A stretch of DNA of 39,262 nt from Anaerolineae bacterium (GTDB lineage: Bacteria > Chloroflexota > Anaerolineae > Anaerolineales > E44-bin32), in NCBI GenBank assembly GCA_011174825.1, contig DUEZ01000088.1:1-39262 (forward strand). The letters are read 5' to 3'. The notes under the pieces were generated by a model. That model did no database searches and was not told the DNA's origin. It saw only the letters and a program-made list of their open reading frames with translations. Shown piece by piece: positions 16,527 to 25,683 of this stretch; position 1 is the first letter of the stretch; each line of letters starts with the position of its first letter. The position numbers were made by a program, and so were the translations under genes.

Positions 16527-17809
16527 CTTCGTACCTCAATTTGCCAATCCAACCGCGGTCTTACAAGTCCCGGTCTTGCTTCCGGCCAGTGAGAACCCGG
16601 TGAACCTGTTGCATCAACAGTGAATGTCAAAGCGCTGTCTTCTCGGAAATAGCGTTTAATGCGGAACGAACTTGCGATCACGCTTACGGTGTACTGACCC
16701 GCATTGAGAAAATCAGGAGGGATGATGCACCGACTACGATAACGTCCAGCGGATCGGACACTGTAGTGCTCGAATTGCTCGGTTTCATCGGTGTCAAAGG
16801 ATGTGAAAACGGATTCACCGCGATTGGTCATCAACACGAGACCGACTCGTAAACCTGTGATAGGTTCATCTAAGACGTAATCAAATTCGATCGCCATCTG
16901 ATCTGCTGAGCGGAGCGAATCGGCAATATGTCGATCTGGGTCAAGTATCCGAAGAGCGATAGGACGAAATGGAGCCGCGACTGTGGGGATTTCGTCCTCC
17001 CGCCATACCCGCTCCCCGCTCTGAGCGAAACCAGAAGCCAGATAATGATCCACTGCCTCCTCTGATGAAGTGTGGAGCAATAGGTGCCCTCCCTCCAACA
17101 GAATCGTCCTCTCCGTTAAATTGAGAATGGCAGACATGTTATGGCTGACGAAGAGCACTGTGCGGCCTTCTTGTGACACATCACTCATCTTCCCAAGACA
17201 TTTCCGCTGGAATTCAGCATCTCCAACGGCTAACACTTCATCCACCAGTAAGATTTCCGGCTCAAGATGAGCCGCCACGGCAAAAGCTAATCGTAAATAC
17301 ATCCCACTCGAAAACCGCTTGACAGGAGTATCAATAAATTTCTCGACTTCAGCAAAATCGACGATTTCGTCAAATCTAAGGTCGATCTCGGTCCTTTTCA
17401 TCCCCAAAATTGCCCCATTGAGATAGATATTCTCTCGCCCGGTCAACTCAGGATGAAACCCGGTGCCTACCTCCAACAACGACCCCACCCGGCCGCGTAT
17501 GGTTGCGACACCCTCGGTCGGTTCGGTAATCCGAGAGAGCAACTTGAGTAGGGTGCTCTTCCCCGCTCCATTACGACCGATGATCCCAAGGACATCTCCC
17601 GTTTGCACGTCGAAAGAAACATGGCGCAGTGCCCAGATGGTGTCCTCCCGAACATCTGTGGCCGAGTCCCTAAGACCCGAAGAGAGGCGGCGGAAAGGAG
17701 CCGAGATTCCCTCGACCAGGGATTCTCGCAGTGTGCGATAAGCACCGACCTGCTGGCCTATGCGGTATTGTTTTCCCAAATCTTGCACATGAATGGCAAG
17801 TTCAGCCAT
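16523..17809 (-). CDS. wzt: polysaccharide ABC exporter ATPase with Wzt C-terminal domain
   Basis: The 428-residue protein has Walker A GRNGAGKST (about 78-86), the ABC signature in FSSGMYLRLAFAVA, Walker B EILLVDEVLAVGD and the H-loop VLFVSHNM. Residues about 275-428 form a beta-rich Wzt C-terminal-like domain, which in O9a/O8 systems binds the modified end of the polymer before export. The start chosen is the ATG at 17809, preceded by GAGG, giving MAELAIHVQDLGKQYRIG. An in-frame start at 17875 would add 22 residues without homology. Its partner permease lies immediately upstream. The 3' end overlaps the next gene by four bases. Confidence 0.94.
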   Translation of the reverse strand: MAELAIHVQDLGKQYRIGQQVGAYRTLRESLVEGISAPFRRLSSGLRDSATDVREDTIWALRHVSFDVQTGDVLGIIGRNGAGKSTLLKLLSRITEPTEGVATIRGRVGSLLEVGTGFHPELTGRENIYLNGAILGMKRTEIDLRFDEIVDFAEVEKFIDTPVKRFSSGMYLRLAFAVAAHLEPEILLVDEVLAVGDAEFQRKCLGKMSDVSQEGRTVLFVSHNMSAILNLTERTILLEGGHLLLHTSSEEAVDHYLASGFAQSGERVWREDEIPTVAAPFRPIALRILDPDRHIADSLRSADQMAIEFDYVLDEPITGLRVGLVLMTNRGESVFTSFDTDETEQFEHYSVRSAGRYRSRCIIPPDFLNAGQYTVSVIASSFRIKRYFREDSALTFTVDATGSPGSHWPEARPGLVRPRLDWQIEVRS

Positions 17810-17901
17810 GTGTGCCTCGCAGGAGAACTGAAGAGCTTTGTACGCTAGATCCTTTCCAAGCGAAACGAGGATCAATCCGTGTAAACCACATGTCCATCAC
17901 C

Positions 17902-18759
17902 TTACACCACATCCGCGAAAGTTCGCTCCATTCGCCTGAAATACAACGCCCCGCTGATCAAAAGGGTCAATGCTACTCCCACAGAAGCGGCTAAGAAACT
18001 GGATGGTGGTTGACCCACACCCAATATTGCCCAGCGAAAGCCCTGCACGACACCAGCCATCGGATTAAGACCATAAATCAATTGCCAATAATTACCCGTG
18101 ATCAATGTTGCCGAATAGACCACAGGCGAAGCGTACAACCATGCCTGAACAAGAAAAGGCGTCACATAACCGATGTCGCGATAAGCGACATTCAGAGCGG
18201 CCAACCAGAGACCGCCACCGAGGGCTGTGATTAATGCGAGTAGCATGAAGAGAGGCAGCGTCCATACCGCTGTCGTTGGTTGATATCCGTAATAAATCAT
18301 CATACCGATCAGTACGATAAATGCGAGTAAAAAATCGACCAAGCCAGCTATGACCGAAGATATCGGAATCGCCAGCCTCGGGAAATACACCTTTGTAATC
18401 AAGTTGCGTCCGGTGACCAGACTGGTGCTGGCCTTGGATATCCCATCCTGAAAGAATATCCAGGGAAGGAGTCCTGCATAATAGAAAAGTGGTGGCGGCA
18501 CCTCGTCGGTTGGAATCTTTGCCAGGGTTCCAAAGATGACGCTGAATATAACCATACTGAAAAAGGGCTTGAGAATAGCCCATGCAGCCCCCAAGAGAGT
18601 CTGCTTGTAGCGGACCTTAACATCTCGCCAGATCAAGAAGTAGATCAACTCACGGTACCGCCACAACTCCTTTAAATTAACCCCTAGCCACCCTCTTGAG
18701 GGGCGAACAGTGGTCACCGTGAGAGACGTATCTCCCCGTTGGGTTTCAACGAGGCTCAT
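17902..18759 (-). CDS. wzm: polysaccharide ABC exporter permease (ABC-2 type)
   Basis: The 285-residue protein has about six membrane segments and the ABC-2 hallmark FLIWRDVKVRYKQTLLGAAW before the first one. This amphipathic gate-helix region is typical of Wzm/TagG/KpsM-type permeases. Later conserved pieces are LPWIFFQDGISKAS and YRDIGYVTPFLVQAWLYASPVVY. It forms the channel with the Wzt-like ATPase encoded next (92 bp apart) and should export a lipid-linked glycan. GAGGG lies 8 bases before the ATG. The start is 3 bp after the stop of the fucose synthase gene. Confidence 0.94.
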   Translation of the reverse strand: MSLVETQRGDTSLTVTTVRPSRGWLGVNLKELWRYRELIYFLIWRDVKVRYKQTLLGAAWAILKPFFSMVIFSVIFGTLAKIPTDEVPPPLFYYAGLLPWIFFQDGISKASTSLVTGRNLITKVYFPRLAIPISSVIAGLVDFLLAFIVLIGMMIYYGYQPTTAVWTLPLFMLLALITALGGGLWLAALNVAYRDIGYVTPFLVQAWLYASPVVYSATLITGNYWQLIYGLNPMAGVVQGFRWAILGVGQPPSSFLAASVGVALTLLISGALYFRRMERTFADVV

Positions 18760-18762
18760 CGA

Positions 18763-19770
<1,008 letters not shown>

Positions 19771-20799
19771 TCATTGGACGATGAACTCCGCATTACGGTA
19801 GCGTTCGGAGGTTGGGTCCTTGATTAAACCGGTTTGAAGTATATGAATAATCTCTTCGATCCCGTCCTCAACGGTCCATCGGGTATGAAAACCTAATCGT
19901 TGCTGTATCTTGCGGTAGGAAACCCCGACATCACGCATGTCTCCATCAAAAGCAAGGTCCTTGTGCTGTACACGGGTCTCTGGAAGTTTCTGTTTGATCA
20001 AAGCCACAATCTCATCTTTCGAGTAATTTCCGTCCTCGTTACCCAGGTTATAGATTTGACCACGAACCAGTTCTTCAGGAGCATCGAACCCGACCACAAT
20101 CCCCTCAATCAAATCACGGATGTGAATGAAGGATCGCGTGTAACCACGTTGGTAGATGACCAACTCTCCCCGAGTGAAAGCTTCCATCACAAATTGGTTG
20201 ATGATCAAATCGAATCGCATCCGCGGTGAGGGTCCGTAAAGTGTAGCAAATCGATAGATTAACGGCGTACAGCGTGCGGATTGAGAGGCATTGATCAGAT
20301 ATTCCTCTGCGGCGATTTTTGATTCTGCGTAAAGTGATTGAGGAGAAAGCGGGGACTCTTCTGACACCAAATCACCATCCTCCACCACGCCGTAAACACT
20401 GTACGTCGAAGAATATAAAAGCCTTTCCACACCCAATTCATCGGCTTGCTCAAAGACTCGCTCAGTCGCTTTCACATTCGTACGCCACGTTATCTCTCGT
20501 CCAACTGTTTTACAGACTGGGAATCCTGAAATTGCTGCTAAATGCACGATAGTTGAGACGGGTGGTGCGGCTCGTGCTTCGCCTTCACGTGCCGCTAAAG
20601 ATATTAGGCCGGGTTCAAACACATCCCCTTTCACAAAATGGAACTGCGAGTGCGGTAGGTAAGCCATAAGAGATTCGCCCCCAAACACCAAATCATCCAC
20701 GACCGTCACCCAGTTACCGCGACGGAGGAGTGATCCTGTCAACGCGGATCCGATATACCCTGCTCCTCCAGTAATTAAGATATGGCGATCCTCGTTCAT
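19771..20799 (-). CDS. NAD-dependent nucleotide-sugar epimerase/dehydratase (extended SDR)
   Basis: The 342-residue protein has TGGAGYIGSAL (about 10-20), HLAAISGFPVCK, the catalytic Ser/Thr region YSSTYSVYG, a Tyr-Lys pair in YAESK, RFATLYGPSPRMRFDL and a late NLGNEDGNYSK. It belongs to the UDP-glucose 4-epimerase-like branch, but the exact substrate cannot be set. At about residues 71-82 there is an atypical segment AAREGEARAAPPV before the HLAA strand. It is encoded by a GC-rich palindromic stretch (20567-20595) and looks like an in-frame insertion. The start has GAGGG at good spacing. The next gene is fcl. Confidence 0.88.
   Translation of the reverse strand: MNEDRHILITGGAGYIGSALTGSLLRRGNWVTVVDDLVFGGESLMAYLPHSQFHFVKGDVFEPGLISLAAREGEARAAPPVSTIVHLAAISGFPVCKTVGREITWRTNVKATERVFEQADELGVERLLYSSTYSVYGVVEDGDLVSEESPLSPQSLYAESKIAAEEYLINASQSARCTPLIYRFATLYGPSPRMRFDLIINQFVMEAFTRGELVIYQRGYTRSFIHIRDLIEGIVVGFDAPEELVRGQIYNLGNEDGNYSKDEIVALIKQKLPETRVQHKDLAFDGDMRDVGVSYRKIQQRLGFHTRWTVEDGIEEIIHILQTGLIKDPTSERYRNAEFIVQ
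20567..20595. repeat. GC-rich palindrome inside the epimerase gene
   Basis: Arms GCGGCTCGTG and CACGTGCCGC pair at 9 of 10 positions around a 9-base loop. The stretch is richer in G+C than its surroundings and encodes the AREGEARAA segment, which interrupts an otherwise family-typical sequence. It may be a small mobile palindromic element that inserted in frame. A chance hairpin is possible. Confidence 0.4.
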
Positions 20800-20873
20800 T
20801 TTCCCTCAGTGAAAGATATGTTTGTGCACTTCATCCTGTGACTTACCAGATCCTGATGCTGTGCCTCATGTAT

Positions 20874-22889
20874 TTATGGCTTCGGTTCCATCACCGCGAT
20901 AAGTTCTCCATCGGCATTTAACACAATTCTGTTCTGATAATGTTCAAGCAATGAGGTGCTTACATATCGCACCCATGCGTCGTCCTCCTCCCCGAATGTG
21001 TATTCACGACCTTTGTACTTGATATGCTGGGGGTTGACCACGATAAGATCAAATCGATGGGACTTCAAATCACGATTAAAAACGTCAAAATATGCCTGAT
21101 TTCCTGACATCGCCATCTCCATGAGAAAGGTCTTCTCATATTCCGGTATAAGTTCAATCCCTTCTATAAGATGAAAGGTGATCAAATGCCGATCTGAGAT
21201 GAAGAGCACTTCTCCTCCACCCACTGTTGTCTCTATTACAATCTCTTCCAGCTCTACCAATGCAGTATCTGCAACCGCGCGGTCAGGGAATGAGATGGGT
21301 CTACCCAATCCGAGGACGAAAAGAATAGGCACGGCGATAATTAGCGATAGGGTTTGCCAGGAAGGCCAGGGAATCGGTTCTCCTCCAGCTTGATCGGGTT
21401 GAAACCTGTTGAACAGTACATATGCTCCGATCAACAGGAGGTGAACGAGAAAGGCGTCAAGGTTGTGCAGATCGTCTCCACCGCCAATTTTTGTGCTTAC
21501 CACCAAGCCGCCTATGAACAACACCCCCAAGATCGCCCCCAGAGCGAGGAACCGGATCGGATGCCAGCGCTGCTGTTGCCGCATCAGGTTTGATAGTAGC
21601 AGGAGAGCTATCGGAACGGACGCGATCAGAATCGCCGGAAGCACTCCTAGCTTATAAGTAGCGCTTGGAAAGAGCCGATACCAGAACAAAGGGGAGCTCA
21701 AACTCGAGGCGAACCATTTAGATTGATTGCCCGAAAGCATGATATAGACAGATTGGGATCCCATTGCTGCGAGTGTCCCCACACCAATCCATAGGCCTGG
21801 TCTCAAGAGGTAGCGCCAGATAGGCGTACTATGATCCTTTCGCTGCTCTAGCAAGTAGATCGTAGCGGCAAGCATCCCTGGGACTGGATACCAATTGATA
21901 CGACTAATCCCAGCCCATACCGATGTAAGCAGGACCACAATGAGTGTTCTTGTGAATTTACGACGATCTGCAGCCAGTAGGACAATCACAACGATAACTT
22001 GGAGGTGGTAGTAAACCGGGGCTTGGAACATGAAAAGAAACGCCCAAATGAACCATACAAGACGCTTGAATTTATCAGGGATAGAGAGGCGGTTCGTTAG
22101 CGCGTACGATGCGGCTGCCGTCATAAAGATCCAAAGAAAGACCTGCCAGATGCGATGAGCCCATATTGGCAATTCCGAGATCAAGAAGGGTAAGGATTGA
22201 AGAATATAACGAGTGGGATGAAGCACCGGCAGTCCCAACCCGGAGAGACCGTATATTTTTTCCTGGAAGAACAAAGATGCGTAATAATATCGGCTCCCCT
22301 CTGAATAACCAAGACTAAAGGGAAAGGTCGACACCCAAGGGATGAAGATCGAGATCCTATAGACTGCTGCATAAAGGACAATGGAAAGGAAGAAGGCTTC
22401 ATGCCAAGCCCTCTGAGGGTTATACGCGTGGAGAAAGGTACCTCCGACCAGGCTAATACTCCAGAGGAGGTATAACCTCACGAGATAACCTTCCAGATGT
22501 AGACCATAGGGTCCTAGAATCAACAGTGGAAATACACCCAAAAGAATCAGAAAAGCGACCAGGTTTAAAGATCGAAATCGATGCAGGAAACGCCTCGTGG
22601 TATTAAAAAACCGGAAAAGCCAGTGTAGCGAAGATGTCCTGCTTGCGATAAGCAGAACCACCTCTAAGACTGCGGAAAGAGAAAGTAAACCTACGAAAGC
22701 TTGCCATTTGAACGACGTTGCGAGCACATCAAGGTCAATCGCTAATTGAGTGATTTGATAAAGCGCACCTATCGTAATGAGGATCGACAACAAGAGTAAG
22801 CGTCGAAGGTGAACCACGAGGATCTCTTCTCGCTCATGGTTTGAACTAACTGGACTGGTTAAGTGATATGGCGCTTGTGCGCTTTCCAT
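20874..22889 (-). CDS. polytopic membrane protein, probable GT-C-type glycosyltransferase or polymerase
   Basis: The 671-residue protein has roughly a dozen hydrophobic segments between residues 30 and 525 and a hydrophilic C-terminal domain of about 130 residues. Charged/aromatic loops such as YSEGSRYYYASLFFQEK and LPVLHPTRYILQ after early helices resemble the extracytoplasmic catalytic loops of GT39-like transferases that use polyprenyl-phosphate sugars. No clear DD or ExD catalytic pair can be assigned. A Wzy-like polymerase is an alternative. AGGA precedes the ATG, and the gene starts 8 bp after the flippase-like gene ends. A 74-bp gap follows to the epimerase gene. Confidence 0.7.
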   Translation of the reverse strand: MESAQAPYHLTSPVSSNHEREEILVVHLRRLLLLSILITIGALYQITQLAIDLDVLATSFKWQAFVGLLSLSAVLEVVLLIASRTSSLHWLFRFFNTTRRFLHRFRSLNLVAFLILLGVFPLLILGPYGLHLEGYLVRLYLLWSISLVGGTFLHAYNPQRAWHEAFFLSIVLYAAVYRISIFIPWVSTFPFSLGYSEGSRYYYASLFFQEKIYGLSGLGLPVLHPTRYILQSLPFLISELPIWAHRIWQVFLWIFMTAAASYALTNRLSIPDKFKRLVWFIWAFLFMFQAPVYYHLQVIVVIVLLAADRRKFTRTLIVVLLTSVWAGISRINWYPVPGMLAATIYLLEQRKDHSTPIWRYLLRPGLWIGVGTLAAMGSQSVYIMLSGNQSKWFASSLSSPLFWYRLFPSATYKLGVLPAILIASVPIALLLLSNLMRQQQRWHPIRFLALGAILGVLFIGGLVVSTKIGGGDDLHNLDAFLVHLLLIGAYVLFNRFQPDQAGGEPIPWPSWQTLSLIIAVPILFVLGLGRPISFPDRAVADTALVELEEIVIETTVGGGEVLFISDRHLITFHLIEGIELIPEYEKTFLMEMAMSGNQAYFDVFNRDLKSHRFDLIVVNPQHIKYKGREYTFGEEDDAWVRYVSTSLLEHYQNRIVLNADGELIAVMEPKP

Positions 22890-22897
22890 CAGAAATC

Positions 22898-23884
22898 CTA
22901 TGACTCAGGATGGGATATCGCGTTGGTGGTCGATATCGTTGGACTGAGTTCAGTCTCCTGTCTATCTCTTACTGCGGTCATGATCATCGGCAGGAATGCG
23001 ATCCCGGGCAGGCTTGCGAGCATCATTAACGTGCGAATGAGAAGAGCAAGCGTTAATCCATTCTCTAATGAAATCCCACCTATGTTCGAAAAGAAAAAGG
23101 TAAGTGTGACTTCTTGAATGCCTAAACCGTTGATCGAGAACGGTAATAGAGTTACAAAATAAACGATGCTCCATAAACCACCAATGGACCAAAAACTCAT
23201 CTCCTCTCCCATGGAGCGTAAAAGGAGCCAGAGAGTGACGAAGAGACAGAGCATGTGCGTCCAGGTGAACATCAGAGCGCCAAGAATTGCTCTCGGGTTT
23301 CGAACCCAAATCATCAACGCTTGAATGACGCTTTGGATGAAGACCAATATTTTTCCCCAAGCGTTTCGCGTCCACGTACTTACACTGGTGAGTGCAACCA
23401 TTGTGAATGAAACCGGCCTAAATTGAGTTACGCTAAAGGGAGCTGAATTCAAAAGATGATATAAGCCAATGGGCAGCAGTGTGGCCATGCCAATCACGCC
23501 AACCACCCTGTCGGTTATCAAAGAAGCTGCGCACATCGCGCTATCAAGCTTGAGATTCATGCCCCCCGCCAACCGTACAACATCACCACCGATCGTTGTA
23601 GGCAAGAAGTTTGAAGCGAAAAGCCCTGCGAAGGTCAGACGCAATGCTTGCCCCAATGTGATCCCACCCTGAGCAGATCGGAGAAGGACATACCAGCGGG
23701 CTGTGACAGCAACCCGAGAGATCATCATGATTCCAAATGCAAGGATAAAGATCTCGATCGGGATGAGTCTAATTGCCTCGAGAATCTGATGCCATCCTTG
23801 TTGGCTCAACCAATAAACCAGCAAGAGCAAGGCCAGAACAGTTCCGATGGTCCTTAGCATAGAGCGTGTCGAGCGACCTGTCAT
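22898..23884 (-). CDS. lysylphosphatidylglycerol-synthase-type transmembrane (UPF0104/AglD-like) protein
   Basis: The 328-residue integral membrane protein has about eight helices. Family-typical elements are ISRVAVTARWYVLLR, TFAGLFASNFLPTTIGGDVVRL (the conserved GGD motif region), LITDRVVGVIGM and LPFSINGLGIQE. These are the landmarks of the LPG_synthase_TM family, which includes the lipid-flipping domain of MprF and many stand-alone proteins in glycan loci. The protein lacks a synthase domain. It is probably a lipid or polyprenyl-linked-sugar flippase partner of the neighbouring GT-C-like protein (inference). Confidence 0.85.
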   Translation of the reverse strand: MTGRSTRSMLRTIGTVLALLLLVYWLSQQGWHQILEAIRLIPIEIFILAFGIMMISRVAVTARWYVLLRSAQGGITLGQALRLTFAGLFASNFLPTTIGGDVVRLAGGMNLKLDSAMCAASLITDRVVGVIGMATLLPIGLYHLLNSAPFSVTQFRPVSFTMVALTSVSTWTRNAWGKILVFIQSVIQALMIWVRNPRAILGALMFTWTHMLCLFVTLWLLLRSMGEEMSFWSIGGLWSIVYFVTLLPFSINGLGIQEVTLTFFFSNIGGISLENGLTLALLIRTLMMLASLPGIAFLPMIMTAVRDRQETELSPTISTTNAISHPES

Positions 23885-23999
23885 GTATGCGACCTACTGA
23901 CTTCTAACTCTTATGTAAGCACCATTCCAAAACTTGAAATGGTTTAAGACTCGGAACGGAGATTCTTTACTGCTCATCCTGCATGCACATCATCCAAGT

Positions 24000-24986
24000 T
24001 TATTCATGCTCACGATCTAATTTCGCCTGCACCTGCTTCTCAATCCACGCATACGTACGCGCTAAGCCTTCCTCCAACGAGATCGTCGGTTCCCAATTTA
24101 AAACTTCCTTCAAACGAGTGTTATCCGAATTTCGCCCACGTACGCCTTGTGGTCCAGGTATGTGCTTCCTTTTAATTTGGATTCCTGCGATCTCAGCGAT
24201 CATCTCCACAAGCTGGTTGATCGTCACCATCCGGTCCTGTCCCAAGTTGAGTGGCTGATGGTAATCGGATCTCATAAGCTTATGGAGGCCGACCAGACAA
24301 TCGTCAATGTAACAGAAAGAACGCGTCTGCTCACCATCCCCCCAGATTTCGACTTCCGGATTTCCGGTTAATTTCGCAACCGCGACCTTTCTACAAAGGG
24401 CGGCAGGAGCCTTTTCGCGACCTCCGTCCCAAGTTCCAAACGGTCCAAAGATGTTATGAAATCTGACGACCCGGGTCTCAATGTCGAACTCTTCTTGAAA
24501 ATGCATGCAGGTCCTTTCAGATATGAGCTTCTGCCAACCATAAGCATCTTGCGGCATAGCGGGATATGCGTCTTCTTCTTTAAGGGGAGTAACATCCGCT
24601 TCTTCTTGTAGAAATTCTGGGTAAACACAGGCCGAGGAGGGATACATCAAACGAGACACACCATTGATCCTGGATGCATCCAAGGTGTGAATGTCGAGCA
24701 GGTTATTGTTACGCATAATTTGGGCATGGTTGGATGAAATGTAACCCATCCCACCCATGTCTGCTGCTAATGCATACACTTCGTCAATGTCTTGCGTTGC
24801 CTGCAGACAATTCTCCCAACGGCGGAGATCAAGCAACTCGAACTCATCGGCCGCCGTTTCATCAAATCCTGGGTTCTTAATATCCGCACCTCGGACCCAG
24901 TACTCTGACTGTTTTAGATACTTGACGAGATGACTCCCGATGAACCCACCAGCACCTGTTACTAAAACCCTTGTTTGAGTGGACAT
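24000..24986 (-). CDS. GDP-mannose 3,5-epimerase-like enzyme (plant GME type)
   Basis: The 328-residue extended SDR has TGAGGFIGSHL (10-20) and long stretches matching plant GDP-D-mannose 3',5'-epimerase: LAADMGGMGYISSNHAQIM, PSSACVYPEF, PQDAYGWQK, RFHNIFGPFGTWDGGREKA and GPQGVRGRNSDN. Cys120, Tyr149, Lys153 and Lys192 align with Arabidopsis C145, Y174, K178 and K217 at a constant offset of 25, so the known catalytic residues are intact. It should make GDP-L-galactose and/or GDP-L-gulose from GDP-mannose. GAGGAG lies 8 bases before the ATG. The gene follows the regulator gene by 65 bp and shares its promoter. Confidence 0.88.
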   Translation of the reverse strand: MSTQTRVLVTGAGGFIGSHLVKYLKQSEYWVRGADIKNPGFDETAADEFELLDLRRWENCLQATQDIDEVYALAADMGGMGYISSNHAQIMRNNNLLDIHTLDASRINGVSRLMYPSSACVYPEFLQEEADVTPLKEEDAYPAMPQDAYGWQKLISERTCMHFQEEFDIETRVVRFHNIFGPFGTWDGGREKAPAALCRKVAVAKLTGNPEVEIWGDGEQTRSFCYIDDCLVGLHKLMRSDYHQPLNLGQDRMVTINQLVEMIAEIAGIQIKRKHIPGPQGVRGRNSDNTRLKEVLNWEPTISLEEGLARTYAWIEKQVQAKLDREHE

Positions 24987-25051
24987 GAATTGCGCTCCTC
25001 AACCGATAGTTGTAGGTCGGTTTGTCGTATCACGAATGTGGATCATCACAC

Positions 25052-25537
25052 TCATTCGCTCTCCAACTCACGGATCACGATTTGCTTCCCTCTGATCTCA
25101 AGTGTGGCCACCGAACCATCCTTGGAATCTTCCACAATTGGGATACCCTGCTCAAGACAGCTTAAACGACAAACATCGGCGATGTCGCCATCTCCGATGA
25201 TGTGGACTGCTCGAAATCCCTCTTTACGGACCACTTTGAGCACTCTTTGAGCCTCCTCCCTTACCTGACGGTAGAGAGTCATTTGATTCTCGACATAAGC
25301 AACCGTCAAGCGGGCGCGCAAAGCGATCCCCTCCGGGGTGATGATATAACGCAGCTTCTTCCTCTCAGCCCGTTTGACTTTGACGTAGCCCTTGGCGACA
25401 AGCCGCTTGAGGTGCCAATTGACAGTGCCCACGGCTACGCCCAAGCGTGTCGCAAGAGTTATCTGACTGGTGTCTGGATCGCGCTCGATCTCCTCCAACA
25501 ATGTGAGATCACGCGTTGCTCGTACGGAATCGTCCAT
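25052..25537 (-). CDS. winged-helix transcriptional regulator of the glycan locus
   Basis: The 161-residue protein has an N-terminal winged helix: QITLATRLGVAVGTVNWHLK as the helix-turn-helix (about 26-45) and KKLRYIITPEG as the wing. A helical linker with several arginines and glutamates follows (75-105). The C-terminal half (108-161) contains VHIIGDGDIADVCRL and looks like a small Rossmann-type ligand domain. Similar regulators are common in exopolysaccharide loci. GAGGA precedes the ATG. Upstream is a near-consensus promoter with a palindrome over the -10, which suggests autoregulation. The ligand is unknown; a nucleotide sugar or nucleotide is plausible (inference). Confidence 0.85.
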   Translation of the reverse strand: MDDSVRATRDLTLLEEIERDPDTSQITLATRLGVAVGTVNWHLKRLVAKGYVKVKRAERKKLRYIITPEGIALRARLTVAYVENQMTLYRQVREEAQRVLKVVRKEGFRAVHIIGDGDIADVCRLSCLEQGIPIVEDSKDGSVATLEIRGKQIVIRELESE

Positions 25538-25552
25538 TTGTCCTCAATTCAA

Positions 25553-25569
25553 AATTCAACGGATGAATT
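25553..25569. promoter_or_regulatory. candidate operator AATTCA-N5-TGAATT at the regulator promoter
   Basis: A perfect 6-5-6 inverted repeat overlaps the -10 hexamer and the start-site region of the regulator promoter. An additional AATTCA half site lies 7 bp further at 25546-25551, giving a tandem TTGAATT repeat on the minus strand. The same palindrome at the same position relative to the -10 occurs before gmd. Confidence 0.6.
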
Positions 25570-25594
25570 ATAACTTGGTTTCGTCTCTGGTCAA
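25567..25594 (-). promoter_or_regulatory. sigma-70-type promoter of the regulator gene
   Basis: The -35 TTGACC (25594-25589) is separated by 16 bp from a perfect -10 TATAAT (25572-25567). Transcription would start near 25560, giving a 5' leader of about 23 bases with a GAGGA ribosome site before the ATG at 25537. It would serve the regulator gene and the epimerase-like gene downstream. Confidence 0.75.
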
Positions 25595-25683
25595 GCCTGC
25601 TTTAATGCAGAAGGGGCTGAGATTTTGGTACCACCTGTTAAAAGGGGAGATCCTTTGAATTGAGCAGAGGGGAATATTGTTTG

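Noticed and set aside
17810..17875. 22-residue extension of the Wzt-like ATPase
   Set aside because: It has no family similarity, and the ATG at 17809 has its own GAGG site.
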